Positions 19,530-28,224 of a stretch of 42,582 bases of DNA are shown one piece after another (position 1 is the stretch's first letter; every line of letters starts with the position of its first letter). Under the pieces are notes generated by a model. The model was not told the DNA's origin and ran no database searches. It saw nothing but the letters and a program-made list of their open reading frames with translations. The translations under genes and the position numbers were made by a program. Source of the DNA: an uncultured Gammaproteobacteria bacterium (GTDB taxonomy: Bacteria > Pseudomonadota > Gammaproteobacteria > Pseudomonadales > Litorivicinaceae); assembly GCA_913057215.1 (NCBI GenBank), contig CAJXNQ010000012.1, forward strand, positions 1 to 42,582. The letters run 5' to 3'.

Positions 19530-19553
19530 GCCTTCGGATCTGGTCTAGAAGGC
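19530..19553 (-). promoter_or_regulatory. Hairpin that could mask the parC ribosome-binding site
   Basis: In the leftward transcript, GCCTTC (19553-19548) can pair with GAAGGC (19535-19530) across a 12-base loop. GAAGG is the apparent Shine-Dalgarno of parC, 7 bases before its ATG. The 6-base stem would hide it. The hairpin also lies just after the YeeE gene stop. Confidence 0.4.
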
Positions 19554-19561
19554 GCTCAACG

Positions 19562-19969
19562 CTACCCGTGCAAACGCTCATAGGCAAGACTGCCGACAAA
19601 CAAGGCCACTAAATAGGGCGCGATCGCAACCGGCTCGAGCAAGATCGATGCAAATGCAGGCCCTGGACACAGTCCTGCGATGCCCCAACCCACTCCAAAA
19701 ATTGCACTGCCGATCACCAAGGGTCGATCAATCACGCCCGGCGCAGGCACCTGAATATCATCGAACAGAACCGGCTTTTCGCGGCGTTTCAGTAAGTAAT
19801 AGCCAAGACCAGCAACTGGAATGCCGCCACCCATCACAAAGATCAAACTCAAATCCCACGGACCGGCAATATCGAGAAAGTTGATGATTTTTTGTGGGTT
19901 GGTCATGCCAGATACGTACAGACCAACACCAAAGAGAGCCCCCAAGGCCAAGGCAACAAATCGATTCAT
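19562..19969 (-). CDS. YeeE/YedE-family half-transporter, second subunit (PmpB-like)
   Basis: A 135-residue membrane protein with about four hydrophobic segments. It has LYVSGMTNPQKIINFLDIAGPWDLSL and GVGWGIAGLCPGPA, the conserved C-P-G-P motif of YeeE/YedE sulfur transporters such as thiosulfate channels. It starts with ATG at 19967-19969, with GGAGG before it and an ATGA overlap with the first subunit. Such split pairs are found beside sulfide-oxidation genes and are proposed to move reduced sulfur compounds. The motif is broken into fragments here only for naming; the protein is intact. Confidence 0.82.
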   Translation of the reverse strand: MNRFVALALGALFGVGLYVSGMTNPQKIINFLDIAGPWDLSLIFVMGGGIPVAGLGYYLLKRREKPVLFDDIQVPAPGVIDRPLVIGSAIFGVGWGIAGLCPGPAFASILLEPVAIAPYLVALFVGSLAYERLHG

Positions 19970-20394
19970 AGCAAGCCTCCGAAAACATGACGTGTCACAA
20001 AAACCGTGACAAAGGCCGTGAACATAAAAGTACAGACCGCAACAATTGAGCGCTTTGAAAGCCTCGAAATGCCACAAATCCCGTGGCCACTGGTACACCC
20101 TGAGCCCACGCGCGAACCGTATCCGACCAGAAATCCACCGATGATCAGCGCAACAACGCCAGGCGCTTGAAACCCATGCGGTGACGGCATCAGTTGTGAC
20201 ATCACCAAAGGCCCAAGCACCAGGCCAATCAAAAACATGGGGCGCCAACCAGCCTCACCGAAGTCAAACGACAGCGTCCGCGCCATGATGCCGGTCATGC
20301 CGATGACACGTCCGAACAAGAAGAAACCACCAAAGGCAGCCAGCCCAATTAAAATTCCCCCGCCCAGGGATAAAAATGGCGTAAATTCAGTCAT
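19966..20394 (-). CDS. YeeE/YedE-family half-transporter, first subunit (PmpA-like)
   Basis: A 142-residue membrane protein with about four to five hydrophobic segments and the family motif GYGSRVGSGCTSGHGICG, whose cysteines are the likely sulfur-handling residues. Translation probably starts at 20392-20394 (MTEFTPFL); GAGG lies about 13 bases upstream, so the site is weak. It is divergent from the metallo-beta-lactamase gene and overlaps the second subunit by 4 bases. The exact substrate (thiosulfate, persulfide or other) cannot be told from sequence. Confidence 0.83.
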   Translation of the reverse strand: MTEFTPFLSLGGGILIGLAAFGGFFLFGRVIGMTGIMARTLSFDFGEAGWRPMFLIGLVLGPLVMSQLMPSPHGFQAPGVVALIIGGFLVGYGSRVGSGCTSGHGICGISRLSKRSIVAVCTFMFTAFVTVFVTRHVFGGLL

Positions 20395-20421
20395 GATATT
20401 GATATACCTCAAAGCGATGCA

Positions 20422-20449
20422 GTTGGTTTTCAGGTCGAATGATACCAAC
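20422..20449. promoter_or_regulatory. Inverted repeat in the divergent sulfide-island promoter region
   Basis: GTTGGT (20422-20427) and ACCAAC (20444-20449) are perfect inverted repeats whose like points are 22 bases apart, two helical turns, in the 105-base gap between divergent genes. It is a candidate operator for both directions. No ArsR-type regulator gene is adjacent, and clear -35/-10 boxes were not found. Confidence 0.35.
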
Positions 20450-20499
20450 AAAATGATATATGCTTATAACCAAACGCTCTAACGAGCCAGGAGAGGATC

Positions 20500-21360
20500 A
20501 TGCAACCGGATGTTCGTGCATTTTTTGACCAAGCCACATGGACCATGACCTATGTGGTGAAAGACCCTCACTCGACTGCCTGCGCAATTGTCGACTCTGT
20601 CTTGGATTTTGATGCGGCCAGCGGCCGCACCACCACCGACAGTGCTGACAAAGTGATTGCCATGGTGCAATCAGAAGGCCTCGATGTCGAATGGATTTTA
20701 GAAACCCATGTGCATGCAGATCATCTGTCAGCTGCGCCCTATCTGCACAAGGCGCTTGGCGGACGGATTGGCATCGGCGCACACATCACAGATGTGCAAG
20801 AGATCTTTGGCAATTTATTCAACGCTGAACCCGAATTCCGCCGCGACGGATCGCAATTCGATCAGCTGTTCAAAGACGGCGACACGTTCCAAATCGGCGG
20901 TCTGCAAGCCGAAGCCCTGCATACGCCAGGGCACACTCCAGCGTGTATGGCCTACCACATTGGTGATGCACTCTTTGTCGGTGACACCTTATTCATGCCT
21001 GATTTTGGAACGGCGCGTTGTGATTTCCCAGGTGGTGATGCACGGGTGCTGTATCAAAGCATCCAAAAGCTGTTGGCCTTCCCGCCCGAGACGCGGTTAT
21101 TTATGTGCCACGATTACATGCCAGGCGGACGTGAGCTCCGATACGAGTCAACCGTAGCGGAACAAAAAGCATCCAATATCCACGTGCACGACGGCATCTC
21201 AGAAGACGAATTCGTCAAGATGCGGTCAGAAAAGGATCAGACGCTGGATATGCCAAAATTGATCTTACCGTCTGTGCAAGTGAATATGCGTGCGGGGGAC
21301 CTTCCACCAGCTGAGGACAATGGCGTACGCTATCTGAAGATTCCATTGGACGCTGTGTAG
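20500..21360 (+). CDS. Persulfide dioxygenase-type metallo-beta-lactamase protein
   Basis: The 286-residue protein is of the ETHE1/SdoA/Blh group, which oxidises glutathione persulfide to sulfite with one iron. H70-x-H72-x-D74-H75 (THVHADHLSA), H145 in HTPGHT, D162 in VGDTLF and the arginine-containing GTARCDFPGGD (substrate loop) are present. AGGAGAGG lies immediately before the ATG. It starts the rightward sulfide operon, 9 bases before the DUF442 gene. Bacterial Blh proteins often carry a fused DUF442 domain; here that domain is a separate gene. Confidence 0.9.
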   Translation: MQPDVRAFFDQATWTMTYVVKDPHSTACAIVDSVLDFDAASGRTTTDSADKVIAMVQSEGLDVEWILETHVHADHLSAAPYLHKALGGRIGIGAHITDVQEIFGNLFNAEPEFRRDGSQFDQLFKDGDTFQIGGLQAEALHTPGHTPACMAYHIGDALFVGDTLFMPDFGTARCDFPGGDARVLYQSIQKLLAFPPETRLFMCHDYMPGGRELRYESTVAEQKASNIHVHDGISEDEFVKMRSEKDQTLDMPKLILPSVQVNMRAGDLPPAEDNGVRYLKIPLDAV

Positions 21361-21369
21361 GAGACATCC

Positions 21370-21777
21370 ATGATCATCCGCCAACTGACCGAGACGCTGT
21401 CGGTCGCCGACCAGCTAGAACTTGCAGATCTTGAAGCCGTTAAAGAAGCGGGCTTTGCGTCTGTGATCTGTAACCGGCCGGATGAAGAAGGTGAACCACA
21501 TGCCGACAGTGATGCCATGGCCCAACAGGCCAAAGCGCTGGGGCTCGAGTTTCGGTATCTGCCAGTCAACGGTGCCAACATCACAGACACCGACGTGGCG
21601 GACCATGCAAGTTTGCTCGCCGAGGTGCCGACACCGGTGTTGACCTACTGCAGAAGTGGTGCCCGTTGCGCGAAGTTATGGGCACTGTCCGAAGCGGGTA
21701 AACAGGACGTCAACACCTTGGTGGAAACGGTCGACAAAACCGGGCTCTCGGTGGTGGATATTGCACACAGATTGTAA
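21370..21777 (+). CDS. DUF442 / TIGR01244 protein with phosphatase-like fold
   Basis: A 135-residue protein beginning with the family motif and containing FASVICNRPDEEGEP and the active-site-like loop C94-R-S-G-A-R99-C100. The C-x4-R loop resembles dual-specificity phosphatases and rhodanese-type sulfur transferases. In sulfide operons this family (separate or fused to the dioxygenase) is suggested to transfer sulfane sulfur, but the reaction is not settled. GGAG lies 5 bases before the ATG. Confidence 0.88.
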   Translation: MIIRQLTETLSVADQLELADLEAVKEAGFASVICNRPDEEGEPHADSDAMAQQAKALGLEFRYLPVNGANITDTDVADHASLLAEVPTPVLTYCRSGARCAKLWALSEAGKQDVNTLVETVDKTGLSVVDIAHRL

Positions 21778-21832
21778 TCAATGACGCAGTAGACTCAGAC
21801 AAGATCAGTCCTCAAGGAGAGGAGGTAAAATA

Positions 21833-23065
21833 ATGCAAGTCGATGTCGCTATTGTTGGTGCCGGGGCCGGTGGCCTCGCAGTTGCCAGTTCGCTGAAAAA
21901 ACAACAACCCAAGCTGTCGGTCGCCGTGTTTGACCCAGCTGACGTGCACTACTATCAACCGGGGTGGACGCTCGTTGGCAGCGGCGTGATGGATCTTGAG
22001 AAGACTGTCCGGCCGATGGACTCAGTGATCCCAAAACACCTGTCATGGGTGCAGGAAGCGGTCACTGAATTTCATCCAGACAGTGACTTTTTAACACTGG
22101 CGAACGGCGAGGATGTTTCATACAAGATCCTGGTCGTCGCACCGGGTCTCAGAGTCGACTATGACGCCATCCCGGGCCTCTCAGACACCTTGGGTCAGAA
22201 CGGCGTATCCTGCAATTACCGATACGATCTTGCACCCTATTCATGGGAGTGCATCCAGAACCTCAAACAGGGTAAAGCGATCTTTACGCAGCCGCCGATG
22301 CCCATCAAGTGTGCCGGTGCGCCGCAAAAAGCGCTGTATCTCGCTGCTGATTACTGGCGTAGCCAAGGGGTACTCCCTGACATCGATATCCAGTTCCGAA
22401 ACGCCGGTGGCGTGCTATTCGGAGTCTCGGAGTTCGTCCCCATTCTTCAGTCGTATATGGATCGCTATGGGGCTGATTTGCACTTCAATTCCAACCTCAT
22501 CCACGTGGACGGCCCACGCCAGATTGCAACATTCCGTGTCACGGATTCAGAAGGCCAGACGCACGAAGTCGAAGAGGCCTTTGATTATTTACACGCGGTC
22601 CCACCCCAGGTGGCGCCGGACTTCGTCAAGAACAGCCCCCTAGCCAATGAGGCCGGCTGGCTCGATGTCAATCCGGATACGCTGCAGCACAGCACCTACA
22701 AAAATATCTTTGGCTGCGGCGATGTCATCAGCGCCCCCAACGCCAAAACTGCGGCAGCCATTCGTAAACAAGCCCCTGTAGTTGCTCGCAATATCCGTCA
22801 GTATTTGGAACATGACACACCAGATCACCTGTATGACGGCTATGGAAGTTGTCCACTCACGGTGGAACGCGGCAAGGTGGTGATGGCAGAATTCGGCTAC
22901 GGTGGGAAGCTGTTACCCACCATCCAAGGACTGGACCCGACAGTACCTCGGTCAATCTGGTGGGCTGTGAAAGCCAAGTACCTGATTCCGATGTACTTCG
23001 ACCTCATGCTCAAAGGACGAGAAATACTCGCAGTACCACAACGTGCCAAGACTCCCGATTCTTAA
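21833..23065 (+). CDS. sqr: Sulfide:quinone oxidoreductase
   Basis: SQR oxidises sulfide at the membrane and passes electrons to quinone. The 410-residue flavoprotein has the FAD motif GAGAGG (9-14), C160 in IKCAGAPQKALYLA, a second FAD motif FGCGDVISAPNAKTAAA (293-309) and C340 in YGSCPLTV. Two active cysteines and this layout fit the SQOR-like class that hands sulfur to small acceptors, which then feeds the persulfide dioxygenase upstream. A strong AGGAGAGGAGG lies before the ATG. The 3' end overlaps the SulP start by 23 bases. Confidence 0.94.
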   Translation: MQVDVAIVGAGAGGLAVASSLKKQQPKLSVAVFDPADVHYYQPGWTLVGSGVMDLEKTVRPMDSVIPKHLSWVQEAVTEFHPDSDFLTLANGEDVSYKILVVAPGLRVDYDAIPGLSDTLGQNGVSCNYRYDLAPYSWECIQNLKQGKAIFTQPPMPIKCAGAPQKALYLAADYWRSQGVLPDIDIQFRNAGGVLFGVSEFVPILQSYMDRYGADLHFNSNLIHVDGPRQIATFRVTDSEGQTHEVEEAFDYLHAVPPQVAPDFVKNSPLANEAGWLDVNPDTLQHSTYKNIFGCGDVISAPNAKTAAAIRKQAPVVARNIRQYLEHDTPDHLYDGYGSCPLTVERGKVVMAEFGYGGKLLPTIQGLDPTVPRSIWWAVKAKYLIPMYFDLMLKGREILAVPQRAKTPDS

Positions 23066-24773
23066 CTGGTTAGCGCATTACTCAACAGAGAAACTGAGTG
23101 ACGACACGGTTGCCGCCGTGATCGTCACCATCATGTTGATCCCACAATCACTGGCCTATGCGATGTTGGCTGGTTTGCCACCCGAGGTGGGCCTGTATGC
23201 ATCCATACTGCCTTTGATCGCGTATGCGATCTTTGGGTCAAGCATGACCTTGGCGGTCGGACCGGTTGCTGTTGTGTCACTGATGACAGCAGCAGCCGTC
23301 AGCCAGGTGGCAGCACCTGGCAGCTCGGCCTACCTCGGTGCGGCCATCTTGTTGGCCCTGCTCTCTGGGGTGATGTTGATTGGATTGGGACTGGCGCGCG
23401 CCGGTTTCTTGGCCAATCTATTGTCGCATCCGGTGATTTCCGGATTTATCAGTGCGTCAGCCATCTTGATCGCCTTCAGTCAGTTCAAGCACATTCTCGG
23501 CATCCCGGTGATCGGACATGACATGCCAACGATATTGGCGAGTCTGTGGCAAAACCTCGGCGCGACCAACCTCCCAACCTTTGTGATTGGTGTTGCATCC
23601 ATTGGATTCTTATTTTGGGTTCGCAGTGGACTGAAGCCTAAATTGGTTCAAGTTGGCATCCGAGAGAACCTCGCCGGCACCCTCACCAAGGCCGGACCGG
23701 TCATGGCGGTGATTGTCACCACAGCATGTGTTGCCGTGTTTACCTTGGATCAACAGGGTGTGTCCATTGTCGGCGTGATTCCACCCGGCCTGCCCATGCC
23801 GACGTTGCCGGCACTGGATTTTGCATTGGCTCGAGAACTCATCCCAGCGGCCTTTCTAATCAGTCTTGTTGGCTTTGTTGAATCCGTCAGTGTTGGACAT
23901 ACGCTGGCAGCACGACGACGTGAGCGCATCCAACCGAATCAAGAGTTGATCGGTTTAGGCGCAGCCAATCTCGCCAGTGGATTCGGTGGTGGATTCCCCG
24001 TCACCGGCGGATTCTCACGGTCAGTTGTCAATTTCGACGCCGGTGCTCGAACACCGCTTGCAGGCGTCATGACCGCAGTCATGATCGCCCTCACAGCCTT
24101 ATTTCTGACGCCCTTGTTTGAATTTCTCCCCAAAGCCGTCTTGGCAGCGACGGTGATTGTGGCCGTCCTTTCACTGGTGGATCTCAGAGCCATTCACCGC
24201 GTCTGGGTATTCTCAAAACCCGACTTTGTGGCGATGGCAACCACCATCGCCATCGTCCTCGGAGTCGGTATCGAGGCTGGAATCATCGCAGGCGTGGTGG
24301 TGAGTATTGCGTTCTTGCTGGCCAAGATTGCAAGACCCCATGTGGCCGTCATCGGCCAAATTCCCGGTACACAACATTACCGCAACAAAAACCGTCACGA
24401 GGTTCTTCAGAGTGAAAAAGTCCTCGCGGTCCGCCTCGATGAAATGCTGTATTTCTTAAATGGGCATACCTTTGAAGACGCCGTTGGCGAGGTTTTAAGT
24501 GAAAACACCAATCTCACGGATTTGGTCTTGTTGTGTCACGGCATCAATGAAATCGATGCCTCCGGTCTTGAAGTGTTGGAATCAATCAATGCACGACTGG
24601 ACTCGCTCGGCATCCGGTTCCATCTCTCGGAAGTCAAGGGACCGGTGATGGATCGTCTCGAGCGGGTTGGCTTTAAAGGGCACTTGAGTGGACAGGTGTT
24701 TTTATCGCATTACGATGCCATGTCGACCTTAGATCCTGACTTTGCAAATGCAGAGACCGAATTAGCCAAGTAA
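23043..24773 (+). CDS. SulP-family anion permease with STAS domain
   Basis: The 576-residue protein starts at a GTG at 23043; no better start exists. About 12 membrane segments fill residues 20-420, including IPQSLAYAMLAGLPPEVGLYAS, the SulP signature. A cytosolic STAS domain (about 435-560) contains the IDASG motif. SulP proteins carry sulfate, bicarbonate or other anions. As the last gene of the sulfide operon, an anion-moving role for sulfite or sulfate is plausible, but direction and substrate are unknown. It overlaps murQ tail to tail by 12 bases. Confidence 0.92.
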   Translation: MPRLPILNWLAHYSTEKLSDDTVAAVIVTIMLIPQSLAYAMLAGLPPEVGLYASILPLIAYAIFGSSMTLAVGPVAVVSLMTAAAVSQVAAPGSSAYLGAAILLALLSGVMLIGLGLARAGFLANLLSHPVISGFISASAILIAFSQFKHILGIPVIGHDMPTILASLWQNLGATNLPTFVIGVASIGFLFWVRSGLKPKLVQVGIRENLAGTLTKAGPVMAVIVTTACVAVFTLDQQGVSIVGVIPPGLPMPTLPALDFALARELIPAAFLISLVGFVESVSVGHTLAARRRERIQPNQELIGLGAANLASGFGGGFPVTGGFSRSVVNFDAGARTPLAGVMTAVMIALTALFLTPLFEFLPKAVLAATVIVAVLSLVDLRAIHRVWVFSKPDFVAMATTIAIVLGVGIEAGIIAGVVVSIAFLLAKIARPHVAVIGQIPGTQHYRNKNRHEVLQSEKVLAVRLDEMLYFLNGHTFEDAVGEVLSENTNLTDLVLLCHGINEIDASGLEVLESINARLDSLGIRFHLSEVKGPVMDRLERVGFKGHLSGQVFLSHYDAMSTLDPDFANAETELAK

Positions 24774-25661
24774 ATCTCGAAACAACGTATCGGACCGAAG
24801 CGCGTCCACAGCCGCATCCTTCGTCCATCCGTGCGCGATTAAAAGCGCGCACCGCAAATCCCAGTCTGTGGATTGAAGCAATTCAACGGCTGACTCGGAG
24901 TCCAACGATGGCACCTGACGCGTGAGAATCCGTACCTGCCGATCCTTCAGTTTGGCATTGGTTGCCTGCACACAGAGCATTTCATTGCCGAGCACCCGTC
25001 CAAGGCCTGTCATGGCTGTTGTGGATAGCACGTTGAGGACGATCTTTTGCGCAGTCCCGGCTGCAAGCCTGGTCGAGCCCGCCAAGACCTCAGCACCCGT
25101 ATCGGTATAGAGTGCGTGATCGGCGATCTGAAGTAATGCGCCGGTTGGATTTGAACTGATCGCGATGGTCAAAGCACCGCGTGTATGCGCTTCGCTCAGC
25201 GCTGCACAGGTAAAGGGTGTATTGCCCGAGGCCGCCACGCCAATGACCACATCTTGGCTGTTAATGGCGAGATCTGTCACCTGTGCAATTGCATCTTCGC
25301 GATCATCCTCAGCACCTTCAACAGACACCGAGAGTGCCTGAGGCCCGCCTGCGATCAAATACGCAAGGCGCGCCAATGGCCAGCCAAAGGTGGGAACCAA
25401 CTCGACGCCGTCTTGCACGCCGATGCGAATCGAGCAACCGGCACCTGCATACATTAAACGTCCTGTGCCCTGTTGGAGCGTTGTGATCATGGCCTTCGCC
25501 GCGAGCGCAAGCGATGCTTGCAATGCACAGACCGCATCGACGGCATGTCGTTGTGACGACAACAACCGAGCGACCTGCGCCTCATGATCAAGTCGGTCGA
25601 AATCGGTCCCGCTTGGATCAACGCCCTCGGTGGGAGAACTCAGGTGCTTTTCTTCGCCCAT
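24762..25661 (-). CDS. murQ: N-acetylmuramic acid 6-phosphate etherase MurQ, divergent form
   Basis: MurQ cleaves the lactyl ether of MurNAc-6-P to GlcNAc-6-P in cell-wall recycling. The 299-residue SIS-domain protein keeps the catalytic glutamates in DGVELVPTFG and VEGAEDD, VIGVAASGNTPF, and TGAEVLAGSTRL-x-AGTAQK. Two sites differ from E. coli: TE-x-RN at the start is replaced by TEGVDP, and the phosphate loop GAGTSGRLG reads GAGCSIRIG. The VDP start is shared with a subgroup I recall. It overlaps glnS by 22 bases; no anmK, nagZ or murP is nearby. Confidence 0.87.
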   Translation of the reverse strand: MGEEKHLSSPTEGVDPSGTDFDRLDHEAQVARLLSSQRHAVDAVCALQASLALAAKAMITTLQQGTGRLMYAGAGCSIRIGVQDGVELVPTFGWPLARLAYLIAGGPQALSVSVEGAEDDREDAIAQVTDLAINSQDVVIGVAASGNTPFTCAALSEAHTRGALTIAISSNPTGALLQIADHALYTDTGAEVLAGSTRLAAGTAQKIVLNVLSTTAMTGLGRVLGNEMLCVQATNAKLKDRQVRILTRQVPSLDSESAVELLQSTDWDLRCALLIAHGWTKDAAVDALRSDTLFRDLLG

Positions 25662-27295
25662 GTGTCCCTCAAGCCCACAGCGCGGTTATAGACCATCTGA
25701 CCTTCAGTTGAATCTGGATCCTGCTTAAAAAAACCAACGCGCTCGAACTGAAAGTAGGCATCCGGCATCAACACATCCAAGGCCGGCTCAATCCGTGCAC
25801 TCTGGGTCTTTAAGGACTCTGGATTCAGGCAGGCTGCAAGATCCTCGTGACGTCCCGGATCTGAAACGGTGAATAACCGATCATAGAGTCTGACTGTTGC
25901 GGTCTTCGCAGTCTCCGCATGCACCCAGTGGATCGTACCCTTGACCTTGCGACCCGACTGGTCTTGACCAGACCGTGTCGTCGGATCATAGCGGACATAA
26001 ATCGTCTGAACTCGTCCATCAGCATCAAGGTCCACATCTTCAAAATCAACAATGAAGCCATACTTCAAACGGACTGCACCGCCAGGAACCAGACGATGGA
26101 ATCCATCGGGTGGATCCAACTCAAAATCGGATCGATCGATCAAAACATGTCGACCAAATGGAAGGACACGCGTTCCAAGTTCGGGGCGCTTGGGATGCCA
26201 TGGCACATCGAGTTCCAGTGCATCATCCTCCCAATTGGTGACGATCACATCCACTGGATCCAAGACTGCCATGGCCTTGTGTGCGCGGCCTTCGAGATCA
26301 TCTCGAATCGCGCCTTCAAGCGTTTGTAACTCGATGGTGTTCGGTTTGCGGGTGACTCCAATCCGTTCACAGAAAAGCTGAATCCCCTCTGGTGAGTATC
26401 CGCGACGGCGCATGCCGGCGATGGTTGGCATGCGTGGATCATCCCAGCCCTCGACATGCCCTTCCGAAACCAGGGTATTGAGTTTTCGCTTACTGGTGAC
26501 CGTGGCCTCGAGTTCAAGTCGCGAAAATTCCGTCTGCTTCGGTCGACAGGGCACAGGCAGCTTCTTCAACAACCACTCATACAACGGCCGATGATCCTCA
26601 AACTCCAACGTACATAAAGAGTGGGTAATGCCCTCGATCGCATCACTCTGACCGTGCGCAAAATCATAGGTTGGGTAAATGCACCATTGGTCACCGGCGC
26701 GCGGATGCGACACATGCTTGATACGATACAGTGCCGGATCTCGCAAATTCATATTCGGTGCAGACATGGAGATCTTGGCTCGCAGCACGCACGCCCCGTC
26801 CTCGAATTCGCCTGCACGCATCTTCAGAAACAACGCCTCGTTTTCTTCTGGCGTCCGATCGCGATATGGGCTGTCCACTCCAGGCTCGGTCAAGGTGCCT
26901 CGATTTGCGCGCATCATGTCAGCTGACTGCTCATCGACATAGGCATCGCCCTGACGAATCAAGCACAACGCCCACTCAAAAAGCTGCTCAAAATAGTCGG
27001 CAGTGTGACAGATCTGATCCCATTGGAACCCAAGCCATTGCACATCAGTGGTGATTGCGTCGATGTACTCTTGTGATTCTTTTTCTGGGTTGGTGTCATC
27101 AAATCGAAGATTGCAGCGTCCACCAAACTCGGCTGCCAGGCCAAAGTTCAAACAGATGCTTTTTGCATGACCAATGTGCAAATATCCGTTGGGCTCGGGC
27201 GGGAATCGCGTAACGATCTCTGTGATCTGCCCTTGCTTGATTTGGTCGGCAATTTTGGCTCGGATAAAATGCGTTGGTTTGTCCGCCACTGTCAC
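25640..27295 (-). CDS. glnS: Glutaminyl-tRNA synthetase
   Basis: The 551-residue class I synthetase has FPPEPNGYLHIGHAKS with the HIGH motif, the KMSKR-like motif as VTSKRKL (E. coli has VMSKRKL), and GWDDPRMPTI. The C-terminal anticodon-binding barrels (about 340-551) are complete. It starts with GTG at 27293-27295, overlapping the cnoX stop (GTGA), and so is coupled to cnoX. Confidence 0.98.
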   Translation of the reverse strand: MTVADKPTHFIRAKIADQIKQGQITEIVTRFPPEPNGYLHIGHAKSICLNFGLAAEFGGRCNLRFDDTNPEKESQEYIDAITTDVQWLGFQWDQICHTADYFEQLFEWALCLIRQGDAYVDEQSADMMRANRGTLTEPGVDSPYRDRTPEENEALFLKMRAGEFEDGACVLRAKISMSAPNMNLRDPALYRIKHVSHPRAGDQWCIYPTYDFAHGQSDAIEGITHSLCTLEFEDHRPLYEWLLKKLPVPCRPKQTEFSRLELEATVTSKRKLNTLVSEGHVEGWDDPRMPTIAGMRRRGYSPEGIQLFCERIGVTRKPNTIELQTLEGAIRDDLEGRAHKAMAVLDPVDVIVTNWEDDALELDVPWHPKRPELGTRVLPFGRHVLIDRSDFELDPPDGFHRLVPGGAVRLKYGFIVDFEDVDLDADGRVQTIYVRYDPTTRSGQDQSGRKVKGTIHWVHAETAKTATVRLYDRLFTVSDPGRHEDLAACLNPESLKTQSARIEPALDVLMPDAYFQFERVGFFKQDPDSTEGQMVYNRAVGLRDTWAKKST

Positions 27296-28155
27296 ACCAT
27301 CAGCAGTTGCGCCAACTGCTTACGCCCGGCACGCACGCGTGGGTCTTCAGCACCCAAACGGTCAAACAACTGAATCAACAACTGGCGAGCACCGTCATCT
27401 TTGTATGCGCGATCCGAGCGTACCAGCGCCAATAAACAGGCAATGGCAGCGTCCACTTCGTCAGCCATCATCTGATGCACTGCGAGATAGTAACTGGCTT
27501 CAGAGTCATTGCCATTTTCCGCCAGCCGCGCCTCACAGGCGGCCCGATCGGGCGCACCTTCGAGCAGCTCGATAAACGCCTTACCTGCAGTCACCGCTTT
27601 AGCACGCGGATCGAGTTTCTGAACATCAGGCAGTCGATCCACGATCGCCTCTGCGCTCTCAAGGTCACCCTTTTTTAACAAGGCGTGGGCCATCTCAAGA
27701 TAGGCATCGTAGTTCTCAGGATCATCTGCCGTAATCAGTTGATACAGCGCGATGGCCTCATCATATTCGCCGGCCTCGACAAGTGCTTGCGCGCGCTCAA
27801 GCGGCGATTCGTCGACCCGCTCAACATGCTTATCAAGCAGCGCACGAATCTCGCCCTCTGGCAGCGCACCCATGAAATGATCAGCCGGTTGGCCATCCTT
27901 AAAAAGCACCACGGTGGGCAGCGAACGCACACCCATACCGGCAACCAACATCTGCTCGGCATCGGCATCGATTTTCGCCAGAATAAAGGCCCCTGCGTAT
28001 TCATCTGCCAGTTTCTCTAAAATGGGACCCAGGCTCTTGCACGGCCCACACCATTCGGCGAAGAAGTCGACCAATACCGGTGTTTCAAACGATTTTTTCA
28101 GGACATCGGTTTCAAAGGTGTCTTGTGTGACTTGGATCGAGTGCGCTTCGGACAT
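27292..28155 (-). CDS. cnoX: Thioredoxin-TPR chaperedoxin CnoX (YbbN)
   Basis: The 287 residues carry an N-terminal thioredoxin fold (about 5-110) and a C-terminal region of TPR-like helices (about 115-285), matching the length of E. coli YbbN/CnoX, which protects proteins from chlorine-induced aggregation. The active site is WCGPC with both cysteines; the E. coli protein lacks the first cysteine. This one could therefore act as a redox-active thioredoxin as well as a holdase. A short AGG lies before the ATG. It is divergent from sufE with a 69-base gap. Confidence 0.93.
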   Translation of the reverse strand: MSEAHSIQVTQDTFETDVLKKSFETPVLVDFFAEWCGPCKSLGPILEKLADEYAGAFILAKIDADAEQMLVAGMGVRSLPTVVLFKDGQPADHFMGALPEGEIRALLDKHVERVDESPLERAQALVEAGEYDEAIALYQLITADDPENYDAYLEMAHALLKKGDLESAEAIVDRLPDVQKLDPRAKAVTAGKAFIELLEGAPDRAACEARLAENGNDSEASYYLAVHQMMADEVDAAIACLLALVRSDRAYKDDGARQLLIQLFDRLGAEDPRVRAGRKQLAQLLMV

Positions 28156-28224
28156 AACAACCTGTAAGTATCGAAAATGTGCGCCGAAGTATACCCTGTC
28201 AGTGAGTCAACAGTGAGATCCCGC

